A stretch of 64,000 bases of DNA, taken from positions 687,501 through 751,500 of the forward strand of contig JAODUO010000153.1 in assembly GCA_025642075.2 (NCBI GenBank). Direction: 5' to 3'. The translations under genes were made by a program, and so were the position numbers. This document shows positions 57,901 through 64,000 of the stretch, piece by piece. The DNA is from Ridgeia piscesae. Taxonomy: Eukaryota > Annelida > Polychaeta > Sabellida > Siboglinidae. The stretch's first letter is position 1; each line of letters begins with the position of its first letter. The notes under the pieces were generated by a model, which did no database searches, was not told the origin of the DNA, and saw only the letters and a list, made by a program, of their open reading frames with translations.

Positions 57901-60464
57901 TTCATATAATCACGTATTGACATTAGTAGAAACATGATTGCTTCAGGTCGTTAGTTACGACCCATAGATACTAACATAAGCATGAACAAAGAATGTCTCT
58001 AGTTATTGTTACTATACATAATTCTTTTATAACATTTCCACCGAGGGAAACAAAGTTTCAAAGGCCATAATTTGTCACTACAGGCAAGTTACTTATTTTT
58101 TAATTGTTTTATGTATTTTATTAAGTTATTATTATATATTATTTTATTTAGCATATCATATATTTGGCCAAACTATGCCACAGACCTACTGTTACTTGCT
58201 GTGTATTTATATGTGTCATATTGGTCTCAGAATAATGACTGCTAAACTGGGCCATGTAATGGGAGAAAACATCGTGTAATGAACATATGTACCAATGTCT
58301 TGTAGAGGGCTGCGGGGCGATCCTGGGTCACAATTCACATTGAGAAAAGGTGTTTGACAGTTCATGGGGAAACTATTTGCGTTTTGATATTTCACACTGA
58401 AAAATACAATTTCGTGTACAAAATTATCTTTTTTTGCGGGTTGGTTATATAGACATATTTTGTGAGCAGAAATCGGCGAAATGTTTAGTCATTTATCGTC
58501 AGTTTCACGACGAAATGAAAATATATTTTAAATCACGCTTGAAGCTGTTGCACCTGATCACAAATCACAAGGAAAACAGTGAGTTTTCACGTTTCACGAA
58601 GAAATAATTTTGCAAATCACGGATCACAAAAATACTCAATACAGAATACAGAAACCTTACATTTGACATGACACGTCGCACGACACACGTAAGTTTACAT
58701 GCTCGATATTTGTCATATTGGTCAGTTTAATCTGGCGTATTGTTAGACAATGTGTACTCCGGGATTAGAATCAGTAACGTACCAAGTAGCACTATTCAGC
58801 TTCTCTCATGTCAAACTGACCCAATTGCACCCATATACTTTGTGCTGACGCTACAGATTCACGCTACAGATTCAACCCCGGTTAAGTTGCTACATAGGTT
58901 TAGCCCGGGTTATTTTTATCGGGATTAAATTGCCGGTCATGTAGATGTCGCTCTGATAGCGAAAGTTGTTGGTTGCCATGGCGATATATAATAGTTTGCA
59001 TTAATTTTCATTTCAGACTCCAAGCACTTTACAGAGGGTTCCTGCCCAGGGTCATGATACTGGGCACAGGTGAATAGCGTTTTAATATAACAACATTCTC
59101 TGTGGTGTATTTGCAATTTATAGTTAAGATAGTTGTCTTGTGTTTCTGATATTACACAAAATGCTAATTGTTGAAACAATGACGTCATGCATCTGTTTAA
59201 GTAGAGGGTCGTAAGCACAACTGCTCTAAATTCCCTTCATTATTATCATCATCATTACTGACATTTATGAAGCGCCATACATCCGGGACTTGCCCGTTCA
59301 TAGGCGCGAACACACAAACTGTAGACGGAGTCATAGAAAAGTATAAATATATGTACACCATGAGAATATTATAATAGAATAATTTTTTTTATATCATATA
59401 CTAAGTGATTAAGATACACGACATAGTTGGTAATCTATTAAGATAATTACATAGATAGAACTTGGTATATTTAGTATTATATATTAAAATATTGTAAATA
59501 TCATCTAATAAAACACTAAACTAGAACATTTATCAATATACATGAAACACATGTACTACATTTTGTAGATTGTTTGTCCATCTGTTAAAAAAACAACTCC
59601 TGTAAATCACCATACTTCTTCTTGATAATATGTAGCTCCAATTTCTAATGCATACTTCATATACTATATACCAATTTCTCAAATTGCATATGTAGGTCCT
59701 ACTTCTAAAAATATAATATGCAATTTTAAGATAACATTTAAAAAGACGAACAATTATATCAGCTTGTCAGTTCTGTATTATTCTGTAGGCTTCATCTGAC
59801 AACCGGTAATTTTACAAAAGCTTTATTTATATAATAGCATTAAATACACATGTGAACTTATGGTAGCAAGTGTGATTAAATCAGAAAAAAAGTCTTGTAC
59901 CTACGCTTTCTTTAAAAAAATTAAAACGGTGCTGTTTAACACAGAATGTAACTTTAGACATATCGCTTAGTGACTTTGAAGATACCAGACATAGACAAAT
60001 AATATCCCATGGATCACCAAATGATGTTAATATTATACTTTAATGAACACTACATTTCTGGTTACTTACTAATTTATAGGAGTTACTATTTTATAGAAAT
60101 CATCCGACGTTTCCATGTCACATATACCCATTTGGTTCCTTGTCTTGCATAGGGTCTATAATATAAGTAGTACCTGAATACATGTTTCCTATACAACCGG
60201 ATATAGTACTACACTATATGCTCCAAAGTAAGTGAATTCCTTACAAAATAATTAATGAAGTTTTACACAGAAAAATACATATGATAATTCAAAACCACAA
60301 TCGCCTTTGGACGTAGCATAATGTCAATATTTTAAACGTAGGCGTATATGATGTAGCATGGCATGGATAGGTTTTGCCAGTGAGTTTGTTGATGGTCGCC
60401 AGGTGCCGCTATCATGATGAACACGTACGAATATGTCTACGAGCGACTGCAGCAGTTGCCCTAG
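53319..60464 (+). CDS. 2-oxodicarboxylate carrier-like, divergent copy C (8 exons, net +1 in exon 2)
   Basis: Exons 53358-53442 (or from the upstream in-frame ATG at 53319), 53601-53734, 54003-54126, 54331-54438, 55079-55243, 55616-55797, 59017-59069 and 60403-60464. Intron positions and phases equal those of A and B, so it is a paralogue of the same gene. Conserved pieces include [60 protein letters not shown] and [16 protein letters not shown]. Exon 2 is 134 nt: the frame from exon 1 ([16 protein letters not shown]) runs into TGA at 53729, while the exon end needs the next frame ([15 protein letters not shown]). The first signature is changed to PLTVTQ, lacking the acidic and basic residues; the other two are kept. 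It may be a decaying pseudogene, a carrier with altered function, or a real gene with a sequence error. An out-of-frame ATG at 53293 precedes both starts. Confidence 0.85.
53358..53442 (+). CDS. Copy C exon 1
   Basis: From the ATG at 53358: [17 protein letters not shown] and on to MISGGFA. The open frame starts 13 codons earlier at 53319. Donor GTAATA. Confidence 0.8.
53601..53734 (+). CDS. Copy C exon 2, net +1
   Basis: The acceptor TTGATTGAG gives [19 protein letters not shown], aligned to FVEVSLMQPLDVVKTRLQL of copy A. The donor is GTGAGA. The extra base lies somewhere between the VQL codons and the LTD codons, an interval of about 37 nt. Confidence 0.8.
54003..54126 (+). CDS. Copy C exon 3
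   Basis: 124 nt, [20 protein letters not shown]; two codons shorter than in A. Acceptor TTCCTAG, donor GTAAGT. Confidence 0.88.
54331..54438 (+). CDS. Copy C exon 4
   Basis: 108 nt, [20 protein letters not shown]; second signature PYETFK kept. Confidence 0.87.
54838..54917. repeat. (TA)n microsatellite, intron 4 of copy C
   Basis: About 80 bp of TA. It occupies the intron that holds the 26 bp minisatellite in A and B. Confidence 0.95.
55079..55243 (+). CDS. Copy C exon 5
   Basis: 165 nt, same length as [20 protein letters not shown]. Confidence 0.88.
55616..55797 (+). CDS. Copy C exon 6
   Basis: 182 nt; [18 protein letters not shown] and [17 protein letters not shown]. The usual SRIQGPQP is changed to NRIECQIP. 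Confidence 0.9.
55815..57115 (+). mobile_element. 5'-truncated CR1-like LINE in intron 6 of copy C
   Basis: From 17 bp after the exon 6 donor, plus-strand frames encode the RT second half: [18 protein letters not shown], then a [13 protein letters not shown] box after a frame change, FADDVKVF, and an open stretch 56098-56547 (CKCIHIGHG to RRLRGDLK), followed by [18 protein letters not shown] after another stop. It ends in TTGTTAAACCTTGTTATC, the short tandem CR1-type 3' end. Same family as the fragment in copy A intron 1. Frame changes and stops make it inactive. Confidence 0.9.
57148..57234. repeat. Perfect inverted repeat, 42 bp arms, 3 nt loop
   Basis: Arms 57148-57189 and 57193-57234 are exact reverse complements around TAG, about 30 bp beyond the LINE 3' end. 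Confidence 0.95.
57327..57590. repeat. TG/TGCG simple repeat, intron 6 of copy C
   Basis: About 260 bp of (TG)n with CGTG, CTGTG and TTTG interruptions. All plus frames are open here and translate as Cys/Val repeats, which are not genes. Confidence 0.93.
59017..59069 (+). CDS. Copy C exon 7
   Basis: 53 nt, [18 protein letters not shown]. Acceptor TTTCAG, donor GTGAAT. Confidence 0.86.
59233..59400. repeat. Retroelement 3'-end-like repeat, intron 7 of copy C
   Basis: Contains GAAGCGCCATACATCCGGGA and CATAGGCGCG. It resembles in style the 3'UTR of the LINE at 21588-22586 (GCGCCACATCC...GTGGCGC). The link is tentative. Confidence 0.35.
60403..60464 (+). CDS. Copy C exon 8 with stop
   Basis: 62 nt, [20 protein letters not shown] then TAG at 60462-60464. 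The acceptor is CGCCAG. Confidence 0.88.
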
Positions 60465-60658
60465 CTGCAAATGCGGACACAGATACTGGAAATACTTACC
60501 AACTATCCATTAAGGCGGTCGTCTATCTATCTAAAGCGGTGTACGTTATACATTTTATGATATTAAAATGAAACTTTTAAAAATCCAATCAGTTGGTTTC
60601 GATTAAGTTGTGAATAATGTATTAACAAATTTACTGTTTTATTTTCATTTACCGTTAA

Positions 60659-60714
60659 AAAATTAATAGTAAATAATTACAATCAATTGATTGTAATTAT
60701 TAACTATTAATTTT
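60659..60714. repeat. Near-perfect palindrome, 28 bp arms, no loop
   Basis: Arms 60659-60686 and 60687-60714 meet at CAATTG with one mismatch. It lies about 200 bp after the copy C stop, in its likely 3'UTR. Confidence 0.93.
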
Positions 60715-61121
60715 GGAGCATGATAATACTAAGGAATGTCAACTTCATGATTAATGTTGCGTTATCATAATAGGTGGTCCGAATCATGCAATATGCACAT
60801 GTATAAGTAAACATCTAATATAAACATATCCAAGCTCTGGCGATGACTTTTCATATTATACTTTATGACAGCATGCGTGACACATAAAACTCATGGTATT
60901 AAAACATCTTAAACACAAACTATTTCACAAATTGTGCTTACTAACATTTAATCTCATTCTTTGGAGAGATTAAAAAAATCTGACATTTAATCTGGAATGA
61001 GAAGTTACCCAGTTTTTTATTTCAAACATACCGGCAAATGATTTTGTTGATCTATATAACGCCTATTATGTATAATAGAGCACCATATTCGTGCAGAATT
61101 TTGTATTTATAACTAAATCCA

Positions 61122-61131
61122 AATAAATAAA
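61122..61131 (+). terminator. Overlapping AATAAA signals, candidate poly(A) site of copy C
   Basis: AATAAATAAA, about 660 nt after the stop. Confidence 0.45.
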
Positions 61132-61900
61132 ACTTGATTGATTAGTAAAATCAAATGCCACCGGAGAGAAATGGCAGCGCCCAGTGCAGATTATGTCAAG
61201 TTTGAACAATTATTTTAAATATACTATATATTTTACATGTCCTATAAATGGTATGTTCATATGTTTGGGCAATGGCTTTCCTCGCGTTTAACCCCCCCTT
61301 AGTATGGAAGGTGTTACTTTGACTAGTAACTGTCGACCTAGTTTGATATCACGTGATTGTCCAGCGATGGTTACGCGTGACTGGTACGTCAAGTTACAAT
61401 TTATACACACAACCGTTTGTGAAATCACAGTGTTTACGTATGATGCATCTCTGTCACTTGCAAACATTGTCACGCATTTTTGTGTATAACTAAGTGAGAT
61501 CAGTACAAAAAAAGTGTTTGGCTAATGTCTGTGATAAAACCATCTTTCAGGAAGTCCTCCTATTTCACTGAATGTTATTCCCCTGTTACCTGGAAAACAA
61601 ACATTATAAAACGATAGAATATGAGCATGTGATATAGCATGGTCTTGCCGTTTATGTGGGGTGGGTAAAAGGCAGCCTTTGTCCGTGTGTAAAACGACAT
61701 TGCAAGTTTTGATTGCGCTAACACTGTAGTTAATTAATTTCGAAATATGCACCTGGCCCCAAAACACATCACCCAAATATGCCACGCCAAGGGCCTAAAA
61801 TACGTCCCCTTATTAGAATAAAAGCAATACCTAATGTATTTGCTTTGGTCGCTAATACGGTTCACGTTTCAACGTCAACAAACTGGTAGCAATAAGTATT
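61132..61900. other. Intergenic DNA between convergent genes
   Basis: No gene recognised. Confidence 0.45.
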
Positions 61901-62199
61901 TTATCGCACGCCTTTCTTTTTCTTCTTCTCTTTGCGTTTCGACTTGTTGAGAATGGTCGGGCTGTCTGGGTTGAGTATCGTTTCTTTGGGCGTCAGTTGC
62001 GCGGACATCTTCACCATCGACGAGGACGACCATAGCTTCGTGGACGCCGGCGTGGACACACTCGGAGTCGTGACGCCAGAGGTCGCCACAGAGCGTCGTC
62101 TTGGCGCGCTGTCGACCAAGGCCAAAGGAGGCACTACGGTCAAGGTGCCTTCTGATGACCGCTTATGAGGGACCCGAGGCGAAGACGTCGGCAGGGACC
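61901..62199 (-). CDS. Possible terminal exon of an unidentified gene
   Basis: On the minus strand a strong acceptor, TGACCTCCTTCTACAG, precedes an open frame of about 99 codons that ends at TAA (61901-61903). The peptide is Ser/Pro/Thr-rich, with SSSSMVKMSAQLTPK, and ends in a basic tail, NKSKRKEKKKKKGVR. The tail resembles a nuclear or nucleolar localisation signal. The gene would extend beyond the right edge and run convergent to carrier gene C. The family is not recognised. The plus strand is also open here, but its translation is the less convincing of the two. Confidence 0.4.
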
Positions 62200-62424
62200 C
62201 TGTAGAAGGAGGTCAACCGATGACACACAATCACACATGAGCAGTACTCGCTAGATGGCGCGTCGGTTTATTGTAAATACGCCACCACACGCAGCGGGTT
62301 GTTTACTGGGGCTGTGCCTTGTTTCACCTTCGTTCTTTGTTATTACTTTGCGCCACTACCATTAACACATGTATCTGAACGAGACAAGCATAATCGTATT
62401 TAGACGAAGATGTCCTGAAATAAC

Positions 62425-62866
<442 letters not shown>

Positions 62867-62871
<5 letters not shown>

Positions 62872-63483
62872 AGAAAAAACAAACGATCCCATAGCGGCAA
62901 TGAATGGGAACTATACGTGACGTCACAATGTTCCGCTTGCCACATCACGTGACCAGTTACTTAGCAGACGTATGGATGACGATTTGAGCGTCGACAATGA
63001 AGTATCTCTGAATCTAAGCCCCTGATTTGCGAGTGATGATCACTATTTTGCGCTAGTAATTTGTGTGAGAGATCTCAATACTGGACTAAACAAAATGTCG
63101 GCGAATTGAGGTGAGTAGGTCTCCGTTGATATCTTTACAATAATAAGCCAACTATAATTATAATAATGCTCGGTAAAAATGCAAGTTAGCTTCTGAAATG
63201 AAGGGAACACACAAACCAATATGCGTCACAGCCGGTTCAACGCTAAAGTTTGATGCTTATTTGATAGTCGTCGGAATTATATTTATTCTAAACCAAATTA
63301 AAGCCGATTTGAACTTTCCGGAATGATATCGTGTACATTGACAATTAGCACAATATACCCACTATATATATCTACCAAGACAGAGTAGGTGAAGAGATCG
63401 CCAAACAAGAGGGCAATGTTTTGTACCTAGTGGACAATTGTGGGAGGATGGTGGAAATAGCAACTGGGAAGAAAGGTTTGAGG
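62867..63483. other. No recognised gene
   Basis: Contains a CRE-like TGACGTCA near 62918 and a donor-like GAGGTGAGTAGG near 63109-63120, which could mark a non-coding first exon. Not supported further. Confidence 0.3.
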
Positions 63484-64000
63484 GTGGACACAGGAGCAGC
63501 AGGAGGGAGGACACAGGAGCAGCAGGAGGAGGACACAGGAGCAGCAGGAGGGAGGACACAGGAGCAGCAGGAGGGAGGACAGCAGGAGCAGCAGGAGGGA
63601 GGACGCAGGAGCAGCAGGAGGGAGGACCAGGAGCAGCAGGAGGGAGGACACAGGAGCAGCAGGAGGGAGGACGCAGGAGCAGCAGGAGGGAGGACGCAGG
63701 AGCAGCAGGAGGGAGGACGCAGGAGCAGCAGGAGGGAGGACGCAGGAGCAGCAGGAGGGAGGACACAGGAGCAGCAGGAGGGAGGACACAGGAGCAGCAG
63801 GAGGGAGGACGCAGGAGCAGCAGGAGGGAGGACGCAGGAGCAGCAGGAGGGAGGACGCAGGAGCAGCAGGAGGGAGGACGCAGGAGCAGCAGGAGGGAGG
63901 ACGCAGGAGCAGCAGGAGGGAGGACGCAGGAGCAGCAGGAGGGAGGACGCAGGAGCAGCAGGAGGGAGGACGCAGGAGCAGCAGGAGGGAGGACGCAGGA
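63484..64000. repeat. 23 bp purine-rich minisatellite, continues past the window
   Basis: About 22 units of GGAGGACGCAGGAGCAGCAG plus GAG, with ACA for ACG variants towards the left. The plus strand is nearly all purine and the minus strand C/T-rich. Open frames here give Leu/Ser/Pro/Cys repeats only. The 23 bp unit changes frame at each copy. Confidence 0.95.

Noticed and set aside
63362..63789. Leu/Ser/Pro/Cys-rich minus-strand frames of about 130 codons
   Set aside because: Product of the 23 bp minisatellite cycling through three frames.

Overview
This window is animal nuclear DNA. The evidence is spliced genes with GT/AG introns, long intergenic spacers, abundant microsatellites and minisatellites, LINE, LTR and DNA-transposon remnants, and a mitochondrial ribosomal protein encoded in the nucleus. 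The mix of repeats and the giant/HLF-like bZIP gene fit a marine invertebrate, probably a lophotrochozoan such as a mollusc. That taxon call is inference only.

Layout. At 1-15300 there are two recognisable genes, both on the minus strand. One is a single-exon bZIP transcription factor of the PAR/giant/NFIL3 type (3741-4823). The other is mitochondrial ribosomal protein S12 (10406-10732), whose 5' end is probably on another exon. They sit among AT-rich sequence with a dispersed 0.4 kb repeat (two copies), a MITE-like element with terminal inverted repeats, and other diverged repeats.

At 15300-60470 there are three tandem plus-strand genes, each with eight exons, for the mitochondrial 2-oxodicarboxylate carrier (SLC25A21/ODC family). 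I call them A (15310-25620), B (34424-46128) and C (53358-60464). I reconstructed them exon by exon; intron positions and phases are the same in all three. A encodes an uninterrupted 299-residue protein, the same length as human SLC25A21. A and B lie in a recent segmental duplication of about 18 kb per unit (15301-33268 and 34415-52435) whose left edge is only nine bases before the start codon, so B did not inherit A's promoter. B has one extra base in exon 2, and the older, more divergent copy C also carries a net +1 in exon 2; as written both are frameshifted. C has lost the first carrier signature motif and has a CpG-rich upstream region with three perfect CRE palindromes at 18 bp spacing.

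The introns of A and B (not C) carry different minisatellites at matching places: 52 bp units in intron 2, 26 bp in intron 4 and 18 bp in intron 6. Array length differs strongly between the two copies. Mobile elements are copy-specific: a short-LTR Ty3/gypsy element lacking its integrase core after A, an APE-type LINE in the presumed 3'UTR of B with a 10 bp target-site duplication, CR1-like LINE pieces in A intron 1 and C intron 6, and another LINE 3' end inside the intron 6 minisatellite of A. Five near-perfect palindromes occur. For two of them the A/B comparison shows that they arose recently.

At 60470-64000 there is the probable 3' UTR of C, a possible terminal exon of an unidentified minus-strand gene (61901-62199), a cluster of (TG)n, (CA)n and (TA)n tracts, and a 23 bp purine-rich minisatellite running off the right edge.

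The main biological story is a recently amplified array of a metabolite carrier (2-oxoadipate/2-oxoglutarate exchange, lysine and tryptophan catabolism) in which copies differ in promoter, reading frame and intron repeat load. I did not find a clear new molecular system; the best candidates for follow-up are the repeated exon 2 frameshifts, the promoter swap and the palindromes made by template switching.
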